Positions 34,501 to 45,860 of a DNA stretch of 64,000 nucleotides are shown here, piece after piece. The position numbers were made by a program, and so were the translations under genes. The DNA is taken from the NCBI RefSeq assembly GCF_023856365.1, contig NC_064536.1:39873276-39937275 (forward strand), read 5' to 3'. The notes below the pieces were generated by a model. That model did not search any database. It was not told the origin of the DNA and saw only the letters and a list, made by a program, of their open reading frames with translations. This DNA comes from Brienomyrus brachyistius (taxonomy: Eukaryota > Chordata > Actinopteri > Osteoglossiformes > Mormyridae). Position 1 is the stretch's first letter. Every line of letters starts with the position of its first letter.

Positions 34501-34861
34501 GGGGCGGCATGGTGGTGCAGTGGTTAGCACTGTCGCCTCACACCTCTGGGACCCGGGTTCGAGTCTCCGCCTGGGTCACATGTGTGCGGAGTTTGCATGT
34601 TCTCCCCGTGTCGTCGTGGGGTTTCCTCCGGGTACTCCGATTTCCCCCCACAGTCCAAAAACATGCTGAGGCTGATTGGAGTTGCTGAATTGCCCGTAGG
34701 TGTGCATGTGTGAGTGAATGGTGTGTGAGTGTGCCCTGCGATGGGCTGGCCCCCCATCCTGGGTTGTTCCCTGCCTCGTGCCCATTGATTCCGGGATAGG
34801 CTCCGGACCCCCCGCGACCCAATAGGATAAGCGGTTTGGAATATGGATGGATGGATGGATG
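34501..34861 (+). mobile_element. Young tRNA-derived SINE (V-SINE/DANA type), 12-bp TSD
   Basis: 361 bp starting 'ggggcggcatggtggtgcag', with Pol III box A (tggtgcagtgg at about 34511) and box B (ggttcgagtc at about 34556) in the tRNA-like head, the conserved central segments, a lineage-specific 3' part and a (GGAT)n tail. It is flanked by gatttcatagca at 34489-34500 and 34862-34873. The site is empty in units 1 (13800) and 3 (59818), so it inserted after the array formed. The three overlapping minus-strand frames across it are artefacts. Confidence 0.95.
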
Positions 34862-36598
34862 GATTTCATAGCAAAATTATTGATAGCTGGTCTTCACAGT
34901 GAATCATTCATGCTCACAGAATTTAAACTACAAACAAATTAATCAAATAAGTCTAGTTCTTTTCTAAACTGTTACTTCCTCATATTGCAAATGAGCAAAG
35001 AGCAGTGAAATCAGACTTATTCTGAAAAGCAGAAAAGTCGTCATACAGGATGTGAGTGTGAGACTCTGCAGAAACACTGTGTGCTACATACAGAGGGTCT
35101 GACCTCAGGCCTTTGTTTCAGTCTTTATTATGTTTTATACAGTTTTAAAATGTCACTGCAGTAGGTCCTTTTCATATGTGTGGATCAGCACAAATCATGA
35201 GGTCCGTTAGGAAGGTGTCTGTATGACAGGGGTGGGGGTATCCTGGGGGGGGTGGGGGCAAAGTCAGGTAATTCACTTCATCTGGGTCTTATCAGCAGTC
35301 CTGTGTTTCTCTCAGTACCACAATGATGTTTCACACATAATGGGGTCCGTGGGCCTCCTCAGTTATATTCAGGCTTTCAAAGTTCTTCAATCATAAAAAG
35401 TCACATGGATCTGACACTTTGACACTGTTATATTAATTTGTTTAAATTCATTGAAAATACTATATATTACAGCTAGTATTTGGATCCGTCTGCTCTTTAT
35501 CCGTTCCTCACTGGCATACCTGGGTCTTTGTGCAGTGCTTTCCGGAAGCATCAGAACCATTCATAAGGGAATCTATGTGTGGCTGCCCTCTAGTGGATAC
35601 ACAAAATTCGGCTACTTAAGTAGCTTGACTATATTTCCCTCCTAGTTTAGTTTAGTTCCTAATTTAATTTAACAGATGAAACTGAAGGCAGAGCTGGAAA
35701 TTAGTTTAGTCATGACTTCAGAAGTTACGCTCACATGGGATTCTGTACAATCAGAGATGAAGCTGCTGGATGGGATGGTCATCGCCTGCTTTTTCTGACT
35801 GATGTAGGTCTGGATGTAAAGTTACAAACTGCTTAATGTGTATCAATCTGTTTTATAATGTTCACACAAAAAAAGTGCTTTTAATGTGTCTGCACCTTGT
35901 ATCTCCCACAATGTGCTTCTGCATTTGATATCTTCTTGACTTGGGGATAAAGAGATTTAACTGGATGGATTTTACTTTTGTGAAGCACTACAGTCCAAAG
36001 CTGAACTGATTGTTCAAAGCTTTTTGGTTTTTAAGCAAAACTACTTCATTTAATTTATCTGAAACCCACTTTGCGCCTTTCTAGACTCAACAAAGCATCA
36101 TTGCCAACAAAATAAGTGAGTTACAGTTAAATCAGGTAAAGAAGTTTCATTTGGAATTTACTGATCCAGGTTTTCAGCACCACGGACAGCAACTAGACTT
36201 ACTGTCATTTAATGGGAGTGAAAGCAGAAACCAATAGATCACACAGGGATATTTTCATTTGATGGTGTCTTTCTTTTTACTTTTGATATGCCGTCTTCCT
36301 CCTTAGCTGATATGTGAGGCTGCTGTCAGCTGAGACAAGCTGGTGTGATTTTACGCAGAGTGATAAGTGGGCAGTCCTGTTTTCGTGTGTTACATTTTCA
36401 TTTGATGTTGGCCAATATGTATGTGGTACTGTTTCCTCCTTAACTGACATGCACAGGCTGTTGTTAGCAGAGACAAGCTGGTGTATTTGTACTGCAGATT
36501 GAAAAGTGGGCGTTCCCGATTACATCACTCTTTTAAAGAGTCCCTGATTGGTGGGCTCTGACGAGGAGGGGTGACCTAAAAACTCCAAACCATTTATC

Positions 36599-37081
36599 CC
36601 TCCATCCATCCATCCATTTTCCAAACCGCTTATCCTACTGGGTCGTGGGGGGTCCGGAGCCTATCCCGGAAGCAATGGGCACGGGAACAAACCTGGATGG
36701 GGGGCCAGCCCATCGCAGCCAAACCATTTAAGTTTGTGAAATTCATTTTTAATAATTACCATCCATCCATCCATCCATTTTCCAAACTGCTTATCCTACT
36801 GGGTCGTGGGGGGTCCGGAGCCTATCCCGGAAGCAATGGGCACGGGAACAACCCTGGATGGGGGGCCAGCCCATCGCAGCCAAACCATTTAAGTTTGTGA
36901 AATTCATTTTTAATAATTACCATCCATCCATCCATCCATTTTCCAAACTGCTTATCCTACTGGGTCGTGGGGGGTCCGGAGCCTATCCCGGAAGCAATGG
37001 GCACGGGAACAACCCTGGATGGGGGGCCAGCCCATCGCAGCCAAACCATTTAAGTTTGTGAAATTCATTTTTAATAATTAC
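36599..37081 (+). repeat. 161-bp VNTR, three copies, grown from a SINE tail (unit 2)
   Basis: Three direct copies starting near 36600, 36760 and 36921. Each has a (CCAT)n run, the truncated SINE 3' end in reverse, and about 40 bp of flank ending 'taataattac'. Unit 1 has one copy and unit 3 has two. The CCAT run in the joining region is the likely slippage or exchange point: copies 2 and 3 begin 'taccatccatcc' where the single-copy locus continues 'taccaatttc'. Confidence 0.93.
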
Positions 37082-37386
37082 CAATTTCAGAAAAATATGA
37101 AATGTTTTGTAAAGTATCAATTTATTAATCATGTTTTTAAACAAATTATGACCAGTATAAAAGACACATACAAAACTGTACAAAAGTCTTGGGCTGTCGA
37201 AGAAAATGATGTTCAAATGATCTTCATCTTGGTCTAGAATTATAATATTTTGTCCGTCAAAGTGTGGCAGACCAGTCATTTCAAAATCTCTTCTAAAGTT
37301 AGTAAAACATTTGCACCAACCATCCAATAGACCTATATCTTTTTATAACACAACTCCTATGGCTAATCAATGCATCATTAACATTT

Positions 37387-37653
37387 TGTCACGGGAGACG
37401 GCAGCGATCGCGGGCAGGCGGGTAAGAAGCAGGCAGACAGCCGAGAATCAGGGCAAACGAGGGGTTTAATCTCAGGGACGAGGGCACGAACATCAACTGA
37501 CATCAATGACGGACAAAGGACTCGGGTAAGACACGGACTGAAATACACAGGACTGAGCAAATTAACTAGATACAGCTGGGTACAATCGGGAGAAAACACG
37601 TGGGTAATCAGGGGGCGTGGCACACAGGAGGAGCGGACGAGCCGGGCATGACA
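37387..37653 (-). mobile_element. Solo LTR (unit 2)
   Basis: Copy of 15989-16255 with the same CATTT flanks. Confidence 0.85.
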
Positions 37654-38194
37654 CATTTGTTTAATTAAATTAATTAAGTGAGCTGGTGGCAGAATTTAAC
37701 AAATACATGGAATGGCTGGGGTGCCCCTGAGGAGAGGTTTAGGATCCAAAGCGTGGTTCATCTAGCGATCCAACAAGGCATCAGTAACTTTATGGAGAAA
37801 AGAAGAAATTCTTGTTAGTTTTTATTGTGTCACTTTTAATTTGCATATATTTTTATGATAATTGTGTTTTTGTTCTGAGCAAATATACACAACCCAATTA
37901 AATAGCATTAAACGTTTTCTTTGATGGCCCAAGACTTTTGCATAGTACCATATTTTTTCAGAATCAAGAGACAATTTAATAAAAACCAGTCTTACCTTCA
38001 CAAGATAACGATTATTAAACATTAACCAGCAGGTGGCAGCAAAGCACTTGTGAATAAGTGGCCAATACGTGGTTGTACAGGTTGCCAGCAGATAATCATC
38101 CCCTCTGTGTTTAACTGACTCTCATGCTATGACTGTACAGACTGAGCAGGGCCGAGTGAGAGAGGCTTCACTGCAGTTAGCATAACCGTTTATT

Positions 38195-38391
38195 TTACAG
38201 CTCGTCTGACTCATTCTGCTCCACGAAGGTCATCTCCTCTGCCAGCTTCCTCCAGGGAGACCCTCTGCTTCTCTCTGATTGGTTCCCGCTTTCTACAGGA
38301 GGTCCAGTGCAGCTGAATGGTGATGATGGTGCAAATCAGGTAAAACACACCAGTCCCAGCTTTCAGTACAGCATCCAGAACCTGCTCCCAC
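38195..38391 (-). pseudogene. Transmembrane/tail exon, frameshifted (unit 3)
   Basis: The membrane segment and basic stretch are as in unit 1. A 5-base deletion in the tail (near 38250) changes the reading after QRVSL to EEAGRGDDLRGAE and an early stop. This is a unit 3-specific lesion. Confidence 0.55.
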
Positions 38392-38484
38392 CTGTGAGAC
38401 ATATAATACACCAGTGTGTCTGTCAGTCACACATATCACATTTAAACCTGAAGAACAAAACAGTGAATCTATTCTGACTGAAGT

Positions 38485-38659
38485 AAGTAAGACTAAGAAA
38501 AGGTCACTCTTGAAACTGAAATATAAATTATGAAAGATATTCTACAGAGAAAATGATTAGATGGAGAACAATGAATTAGTGTTCACATCCCAGGGCACTG
38601 ATAGTGAACAGGTGAGATAAATGATTTTATTAACATATTTTAATGTATCTATTGTATCA
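38485..38659. other. Unit 3-specific sequence in front of an intact SINE head
   Basis: About 175 bp, AT-rich, no match elsewhere in the window. It replaces the 540-bp stretch 757-1296 of unit 1. Because the SINE that follows keeps its 5' end only here, unit 3 probably has the older arrangement. Confidence 0.6.
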
Positions 38660-38986
38660 GGGTGGCATGGTGGTGCAGTTGTTTGCACTGTCGCCTCACT
38701 CCTCTGGCACGTGTACTCAAGTCTTCGCTGGAATTCCGTGTGTACGGAGTTTGCATGCTCCCCCTGTGTCATTGTGGGGTTTCCTCCAGGGACTCTGATT
38801 TCCCCCCACAGTCCAAAAACATGCTGAGGCTAATTGGAGTTGTCAAATTGCCGGTAGGTGTGCTTGTGCGAGGGAATGGAGTGTGAGCGTGTCCTGCAAT
38901 GGGTTGGCACCCTGTCATGGGACGTTCCCTGCCTTGCGCCCATAGGGACCCTGAGTTAGACAAGCAGTTTCAGACAATGGATGGAT
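38660..38986 (+). mobile_element. SINE with complete 5' head (unit 3)
   Basis: Starts 'gggtggcatggtggtgcag', including the A-box region absent from the copies at 1297 and 17630; otherwise the same insertion. It ends in a short 'atggatggatg' tail. Confidence 0.85.
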
Positions 38987-39259
38987 GCAGCACTGGAACA
39001 GATATTACAGAGTACAACTGTAACACTGGTCTACGCTGCAATGAAAAACCACCTACAGACATGTTAGTCAGTCTGCACACCATTAGTAACAATTCATCCT
39101 CACAAAGATGAAAAAATGCCTGAATTATGTTGCAAGCTACATGGATTTGTCTGGATTTGTATACATAACAAGTGACTGGCTGTATGTCTGTGGAAAATGC
39201 TGTGATTTTTGTCATATTACAGACTGATCATAAACTAGAAGACACACATTCAATATTAA

Positions 39260-39422
39260 AGACACCAATTAGCCTGACTGTGCGTTTTTGGATTGTTGGA
39301 GGAAACCCACACAGCATGTGGAGAACATGCAGACTCCACACAGACAGAGCAGAAGCCAGATTCAAACCCCTAAACATGGAGGCGTGAAGCAACAGCGCCG
39401 CCTACTGGACCACCGTGCCACT
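39260..39422 (-). mobile_element. SINE, minus strand (unit 3)
   Basis: Copy of 1878-2040. Confidence 0.75.
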
Positions 39423-39595
39423 ATCATTGAAACAATAATCCCAATAAATAACTCTGTTTCACAACAGCTGATAAATAGGGGATTATCCCCACAAAGAAGC
39501 ACAAACCCCTTCGTGAGTGAAACTGCTGGGTTGATTAGTATGTATCTATTTATATTCAAGCATAAATAATTCACAGGCAGATTTAAATCAATTAC

Positions 39596-39876
39596 TTATG
39601 TTTAACAGTAATATGAACTGGAATCTGCAGGATTCCACAACCAGCCACCAATACCAGCCAGTGTCCTTCCTCTCCAGCCCACTCATTGTCACAATGAAGG
39701 TTTTATTTTCTGTGTCATTCCTGATCAGGACAGGCCTCCCATGCAAACTCACTGATCTCTCTGATGCACAGGAGCCCCCAATCTTACACCACATCCTTTG
39801 TCTTTTGTTGTTTCCATAGTAACACTGACACTGTCTCCATCCACACCCGTCACCTCCTGTTTGTCCACTGACAGCC
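39596..39876 (-). pseudogene. pIgR-like Ig V exon 2, frameshifted (unit 3)
   Basis: Same shared one-base loss at the F-strand Cys codon; one substitution makes GRPVLIRND. The A-B region frame is as in unit 1, without the unit 2 deletion. Confidence 0.8.
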
Positions 39877-40227
39877 CTGGAGGACTTCAACACACAGGTA
39901 AAACACTCAACGATTTCCACAGCAATGAAATGTTTATGAATATCAGCCCATTACAACATACATACTGTATGTAAATGTTTGGCCAACCCCTGACATTTTT
40001 TAACATATTGCTTATCATATTTAACCTCATGAAGTCGCCCGATTTAGCTGACACTGTTACTTCTTCCAAGTCTCGTTTATCATATTGAATTAAATTAAAA
40101 TGCAGATTTTTAAAATATTAAAACATTTTTCCATCAGTGTTTGTGTTAAGGTCCTTCCTTTTTGACTCAGTGACATGTTACATACTGTGCATCTCATTGG
40201 CTACAGTCTGCAGTACAGACATCTTAC

Positions 40228-40440
40228 CATCAGTGACTGACAGATTAACCTGATCAGAGAGGCTCCACTGATCTTCACACCACACCAGTACCGATCGGAA
40301 TCCTCAGCTGTCAGATTGTTGATGGTCACAGTGAAGACTCGCTGGTCAGGATCATCTCTGACTCACACTTTACCCTCCTGTGGAGAGTCAGTGTGTACTA
40401 TGGGAGTACATGACCTCACATTATACCCTCTGCACCAGTA
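40228..40440 (-). pseudogene. pIgR-like Ig V exon 1, 3' part, cut by insertion (unit 3)
   Basis: Holds the donor side of V exon 1, from the C' region through DPDQRVFTVTINNL and RYWCGV to gtaag. At 40440 it is cut by the LTR-like insertion. The segment 40305-40440 is repeated after the insertion at 41204-41339. Confidence 0.8.
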
Positions 40441-41203
40441 CGGGACTCCACTCCAACAACCGCTGCAAACACCGCGCCTCCCTGAGAGCCATCACCCATC
40501 AGCTCATCAGCCACTGCAACCAACTGCAAAGACCTCCCTCTTTCCTGCATCCAAGTAAACCAACTTCCTTTCCTTTCTAACAACCTAAACTGTCCTATTC
40601 ACCTGCTATATTCCTTTAGGTTTATATTCCTACAAACTGCTTGCTTTGCAGAACAGTTTTTCCCTTTTTAGGTTAATCATTTTAAATCTGGTCACTGCAT
40701 TTTCATGATTACATCGTTTGTGTCTTTTCCGTTATTTCATGTTTATTGTTTGTTAGGTATAATGTCTGTCTTATGTTAGTTGTAGGAATAAATGTATGTC
40801 TTTTTACACAACTTCAGCCTCCGTCATTGAGTGCTCACAATAGTCCCTGCCTCTGCGATCTGGCTACTACGCTCTGAAACCTCAAACTCGCCTGAAATAT
40901 CGCGAGACTCTCTCTCATTGGCCGTGAGGGGAGCTTCCCTACCGATCGTTTACATTACCTGGTGACCCAGCTCGCTGGACGAGCCTACTAACCCAGGTTA
41001 TTAAGCGATACGGGTTATTAATGAATCCCATTTAAGTCTCACATTAACAGACTCACTGGGATTCGCATTTGAGTTTGGAGGAGCCGACCATTCGGCATAA
41101 CAATTGGTTACTAATCAGCATCAAATAATAATTAATTAAAAGTTAATTAATTTCAAAACATATTGGTGGAGATATTAAAATATACCTGAGCTAATAATTC
41201 CTA
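40441..41203. mobile_element. LTR-like insertion splitting V exon 1
   Basis: 763 bp absent from the other units. Its right part, about 40781-41205, has TG...CA ends that form a 9-bp inverted repeat (tgtaggaat / attcctaca) and an AATAAA near 40787, as in an LTR of about 425 bp. 40441-40780 could then be internal sequence. The usual 4-6 bp target duplication is missing; instead 136 bp of exon flank it on both sides. No coding domain, primer-binding site or polypurine tract is convincing. Confidence 0.4.
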
Positions 41204-41440
41204 CAGCTGTCAGATTGTTGATGGTCACAGTGAAGACTCGCTGGTCAGGATCATCTCTGACTCACACTTTACCCTCCAGTGGAGAGTCAGTGTGTACTAT
41301 GGGAGTACATGACCTCACATTATACCCTCTGCACCAGTATTTCACATGAGTTTTATATCTGTCACCATAGGAACATGGGATTGTTACAGATCATCCTCTC
41401 TGTACACAGGCCCATTTCACTGTAGACACACTGTCAGCAC
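41204..41440 (-). pseudogene. pIgR-like Ig V exon 1, 5' part with duplicated segment (unit 3)
   Basis: Holds the acceptor side (acceptor at 41441) and repeats the middle of the exon (41204-41339 = 40305-40440, with a few differences such as 'ccagtgg' for 'cctgtgg'). The TGA before SVTIPC is still present, and so is the TGA after GKV. Confidence 0.8.
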
Positions 41441-41849
41441 CTGTGGGGAAAATAATTGAATAACTGAATAAGGATTTTCCATCTCATGACATCTCTAAAT
41501 AATTATGCTTGGTTTGTGTAATACTTAGATTAGGTCATGTGTAATTAACAGAACAGTGATGATGTATAAAAGTCAAAGACCATCATTTTACTATAAGAAC
41601 AAGGAAAACAAAACTAGTGTCTGATCTTGGGAAGGGCTTCAGCAGATTGTGGGATCGGGAATCTGAGCCTGGCAGTGTGTTCTAGGGTCTGAGAGGAAAA
41701 CCAGGACCTTAAATCCCTAGTAAAAGGCCTAGATGAGGGTTTCCGGTAATGGCGGCTTGCTGAGAAGACGTGCCCACTTCTGCTCCGCTATGTTTCTGTA
41801 AAATCCTGAATAATACTCGTTTATTGGACGTTGAACAAGACCAGTAGTG

Positions 41850-42788
41850 ATGCCTCTCTCGCAAAAGAAACTTGGTAAAAACATTAGTAGACCGACTCAG
41901 TCGAAATTGTCTAACTTCACTTCTAAGTCGAGCTCCGAGGCTAGCTGTGAAGCTAATGTTAGTGGTGAAGATAGCGAGAATAATACCAACACCTGTCAGG
42001 TGATGGAGGAGAAAATTGACAAGCCAAATGAGAGGGGAAAGACGGTCGAAAGCTTAGACGCAGTACTGGCGGCTATTGCAAACTTGAAATCGGATTTTTC
42101 CTCCAAACTGGACGGTATTTTGTCAGCAATAGAGACTGTGAGGAAGGATGTTAATGAGTGTGCTAAGCGGGTCGGTGAGGCGGAGGCCCGGATATCTGCA
42201 GCAGAAGATAGTATCACCACCTTGGAAGCAAAGGCACGGACTCTTGAAAATAACAACAAAGATCTCGAAGACAAAGTGCTGGATCTGGAGGCCAGATCGC
42301 GACGTTCTAACTTGAGACTTGTTAACCTGCCCGAGGGCGCGGAAGGAGAGGACGCGTGCGTCTTCTTGGAAAACTGGCTGCCGGATGCTCTGAACTTGGC
42401 ACCGCTACATACCGCTCTGACGCTGGAGAGAGCTCATCGGATCGGCCAGAAGAATACGTCAAACACCGCTGCACCGAGGACAATGATCATGAAGTTCCTA
42501 AATTACAAGGATAAAATGACCGTGATAAGAGCTGCCAGGGCAAAGGGACAGATTCTTTTCAAGAACCGTCCGGTGAGATTTTATGAGGACCTGGCGACCG
42601 GTGTACACAGAAAACAGAAAGAGTTTAACGCCGTGAGACAACAGATTCGCTCCATGGGGATCCGGTACGGCATGATTCCTCCCGTGCGACTGATAGTGAC
42701 ATACAACGGAAAGTCTCGCATCTTTAACCAGCCAGGTGAAGCGGAGAATTTTGTGAAGGCTCTGAGGTCAGAAAGTGGACTGGGTTGA
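41850..42788 (+). CDS. L1 ORF1 protein (RNA-binding chaperone)
   Basis: 312 codons from ATG at 41850, intact, ending TGA. It packages LINE RNA in a trimeric RNP and acts in trans-strand annealing during retrotransposition. The basic, Ser-rich N-terminus (about 1-60) is followed by a long coiled coil (about residues 68-150, heptads such as LEAKARTLENNNKDLEDKV), then the typical start of the L1 RRM (SRRSNLRLVNLPEG, about 153), RAHRIG and PRTMIMKFLNYKDK, and the C-terminal domain (ILFKNRPVRFYEDL to NFVKALR). Length and order match vertebrate L1 ORF1p. Codon use and GC content differ from the AT-rich surroundings. It is followed after about 150 bp by the residual ORF2. Whether it is expressed is unknown. 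Confidence 0.9.
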   Translation: MPLSQKKLGKNISRPTQSKLSNFTSKSSSEASCEANVSGEDSENNTNTCQVMEEKIDKPNERGKTVESLDAVLAAIANLKSDFSSKLDGILSAIETVRKDVNECAKRVGEAEARISAAEDSITTLEAKARTLENNNKDLEDKVLDLEARSRRSNLRLVNLPEGAEGEDACVFLENWLPDALNLAPLHTALTLERAHRIGQKNTSNTAAPRTMIMKFLNYKDKMTVIRAARAKGQILFKNRPVRFYEDLATGVHRKQKEFNAVRQQIRSMGIRYGMIPPVRLIVTYNGKSRIFNQPGEAENFVKALRSESGLG

Positions 42789-42940
42789 GAATGTAATCAT
42801 TGACATGCTGTGTGTTGGCATGAAGGAATAATTACTGAGCTTTAAGTTTTAAAAGAAGAGTGAGAGAGAAAGGCCAATTTGTTATATTTGTTTATCGGTC
42901 CAGAAGCTTACAGCTACTATTAGTAGCCTAATTTTCTTAA

Positions 42941-45860
42941 TGTATTATTAGTTTTACAAGTTATAGAGCAAACCAAACTTATAAGAAAACAAAAAAGTTG
43001 GAGGCGGAGATTGAGCTGCTTGAGGGAGAATACTTTCAAACCTTTTGTCCAAGAGTCCATCAAAAGCTTTTATTACTAAGAACACAGTATAACGAACTTT
43101 CTGCTTCTAAAGCAGCCTCACATCTTTTGCGTCTTAAACAATCATTCTATGACCAAGGGGAAAAGCCCGGGAAATTATTAGCCTGGCGCCTCCGACAATT
43201 ACAAAATGAGAAAAACATTACTTCAGTTGTAAACAGTGATGGACAGATCATTGTTGACCCTCTAGGAATTAATGAAACTTTTAAGTTTTTTTTATGAAAA
43301 ACTATACAGCTCAGACATAACACATATGGGACAAGAGCAAAATCTCTTCTTAGATACCCTTCAGATACCTAGCATTTCAGAACTAATAAGTGCAGACCTT
43401 AATACACCTATAACAAAGGAGGAAATATCTATAGCAATAGATCATTTGAAAACAGGTAAAACCCCAGGCCCAGATGCGCTGCCGACAGAAATTTATAGGA
43501 AATTTAAAACTAAATTGCTGTCCCCTCTTTTTGACATGTTCGCGGATTCATTTGAGAAGGGAATCCTTCCGGCTTCATTAAGAGGAGCTCTGATAACTTT
43601 ACTACCCAAACCAGGTAAACCGTGCAATAAATGTGGAAACCTAAGACCAATAAGTCTTCTTAATGTGGATTTAAAGATACTTTGTAAAATTTTGGCTCGA
43701 AGACTGGAGAGATTCTTACCTGATCTAATTCCCTGTGAACAGAATGGGTTTATTGCAGGTAGACAGGGATTTCATAATGTGAGACGAGTGTTGGATATTC
43801 TTCATAATCAGGAAGGAAAAACAGACAATGCTTTACTATCACTGGATGCCAAAAAGGCCTTTGATAGAGTTGAGTGGCCCTACTTATTTGAAATATTAAA
43901 AAGATTTGGCTGTGGGGATAATTTCTGTCGGTGGATTAGACTTCTATATAATGAACCATATGCTGAAATACTGACAAATGGAATTATATCTAAACCATTT
44001 GAAATTAAACGGGGATGTAGGCAAGGGTGCCCTTTGTCCCCCTTATTGTTTATTTTAGCAATTGAACCGTTTGCCATTGCGGTGCGGTCTCATAAAAACA
44101 TAACTGGTTTATCAGTAAATCAACAGGAACATAGAATTGCTTTATTTGCAGATGATGTCATCCTTTTTTTGGAAAAACTGAAAGATTCTATCCCAGCCTT
44201 GTTGGATTTATTACACACATTTGGACGGATATCAGGATATAAAGTGAACAAAGAAAAATCTTCATTAATGATACTTAACTCAGAAGAGAGAAGAAGTGCC
44301 GGAAATTCTTTCCAATTCAAAATGGTAGACTGTTTTACCTATCTCGGGATTAGGATAGTGCCATGTTTGAGAGACATTGTTGGAGCTAACTACACCCCTA
44401 TGATAAATTCCATCATCTCATCTGTAGATAGATGGAAACCCTTGCCCTTGTCACTTATAGCAAGAATTAATGTTCTTAAACTAAACATAATGCCCAAACT
44501 TCTGTACTTGTTCCAGAACATTCCATTGTCACCTCCTGCTAATTTATTCTCACACCTGAAAACAATTTTTGTACGTTTTTTGTGGAATAATAGACGACCG
44601 AGGCTGCGTTTATCACTCTTGTACTTACCGTATGAAAGAGGAGGCCTCAAATGTCCCAATCCACTTTGGTACTATTGGGCAGCTCAATTGAGGACTATGA
44701 TGTATTATTTTACAGATAAATCCCTCCCGCCTTGGATGAATATTGAAAACTGCTCGGTACCTCTTCCCCTTCCCCAATACCTATATTCAGCAAAAGTCAA
44801 AATGTTGAAAAAAAAGACAAAAAATCCTATAGTCAGAAATATGATTATAATCTGGTATCAGGTTAAGAAATATCTGGGTGAATCCACCTCTCTCGCACGC
44901 TTCAGCCCAATATGGGGTAATCATTTTTTCCCTCCAGGCAGAGCAGACCCTGGTTTTAGGAAGTGGGCTGACAAAGGTTTAAAGACAATAGGGGACCTCA
45001 TGGGATCAGAGGATGAGACTTTGATGTCATTTGAGGAGTTGATTGCCAAGTATGATATTCCATGCAAACATCGATTTAAATATCTACAAATGAGAAACTT
45101 TATTAGATTATCTCAAAATCAATGCTTGTCAATCCCTCCGTTATCCACATTGGAAACAGAAATGAAAAAAGATTGCTTTGGAAAGGGAATAATCTCCAAA
45201 CTATATAATATATTAGTAGAGGGTTCCCCTGAATCTTCTTTAGGGAAACTTAATGCCTGGAGGGAAGACTTACAGGAGGACTTATCCTCCGAAGACTGGG
45301 AGGAGGCATGTGCTGAAGCACAAACACAAACTACCAGTACCCGTCTTAAAGTACTGCAATATAATTGGCTAATGAGGACATATGTGACTCCAGAAAAGCT
45401 TAATAAGTATAATGGTGATAGCCCAGACTTGTGTTTCAGGTGTGGAGAGGAGAAAGGGACATTCTTCCACTGTATCTGGGAATGCAATAAAGTACAATTG
45501 TTTTGGAAAGAGATCAAACAAGCTCTGGATACTATATTGGGTATACAATTAGATCTTGACCCTAAACTATTTATTTTAGGTTTATATCCTGATGGACATC
45601 TTATGTCTAGAAAGATAATTACCGCCATGGACTTATGTCTACTGTTAGCAAAAAGAGTCATAGCACTCTCATGGAGGAAGACCAGTAAACCAAAACTCAT
45701 TAACTGGATAAAGGAACTGTCCACAACTTTACCTAGGGAGAAAATTACTTACATTGTCAAGGGAAAACTGTCACTTTTTCAAAACATTTGGGGTCCCTTT
45801 ATGCAATATATGGAAAATGTGGATCTTAGTAGTATTGTGAATGAGGCAGATGAGATGTAA
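42941..45860 (+). pseudogene. L1 ORF2 remnant: reverse transcriptase without endonuclease
   Basis: The frame opens at 42941 after a stop and reads the linker that normally follows the APE-type endonuclease (LEAEIELLEGEY, HLLRLKQSFYDQGEKPGKLL). At a run of eight T (about 43283-43290) the frame shifts by one base into an 862-codon frame (43272-45860). RT motifs in that frame: NLRPISLLN, NGFIAGRQG, LDAKKAFDRV (D192), GCRQGCPLSP, FADD (D294-D295). A zinc knuckle C721-X2-C-X8-H733-X4-C738 lies near the C-terminus, as in L1/Tx1 ORF2p. The first roughly 240 residues with the endonuclease active site are absent, so the element could not nick DNA by itself. The T-run change could be a real slippage event or a sequencing error. 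The rest is free of stops. Confidence 0.88.

Larger units (their letters stand above)
16334..37731. repeat. Segmental tandem duplication, unit 2 (expanded)
   Basis: Second copy of the array unit, 21,398 bp. The extra length over unit 1 is accounted for by a nested 4,368-bp tandem duplication, a 373-bp SINE insertion with its TSD, two extra 161-bp VNTR copies and small indels. Everything else follows unit 1 in order. Confidence 0.95.

Noticed and set aside
34501..34560. A tRNA gene (A and B boxes present)
   Set aside because: The boxes belong to the tRNA-derived head of the SINE; there is no cloverleaf and the body continues as SINE.
36599..37081. CRISPR-like array
   Set aside because: Three contiguous 161-bp copies with no spacers; a SINE-derived VNTR in a vertebrate genome.
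43880..45724. Minus-strand frames of 65-201 codons inside the LINE
   Set aside because: Shadows of the RT reading frame on the other strand.
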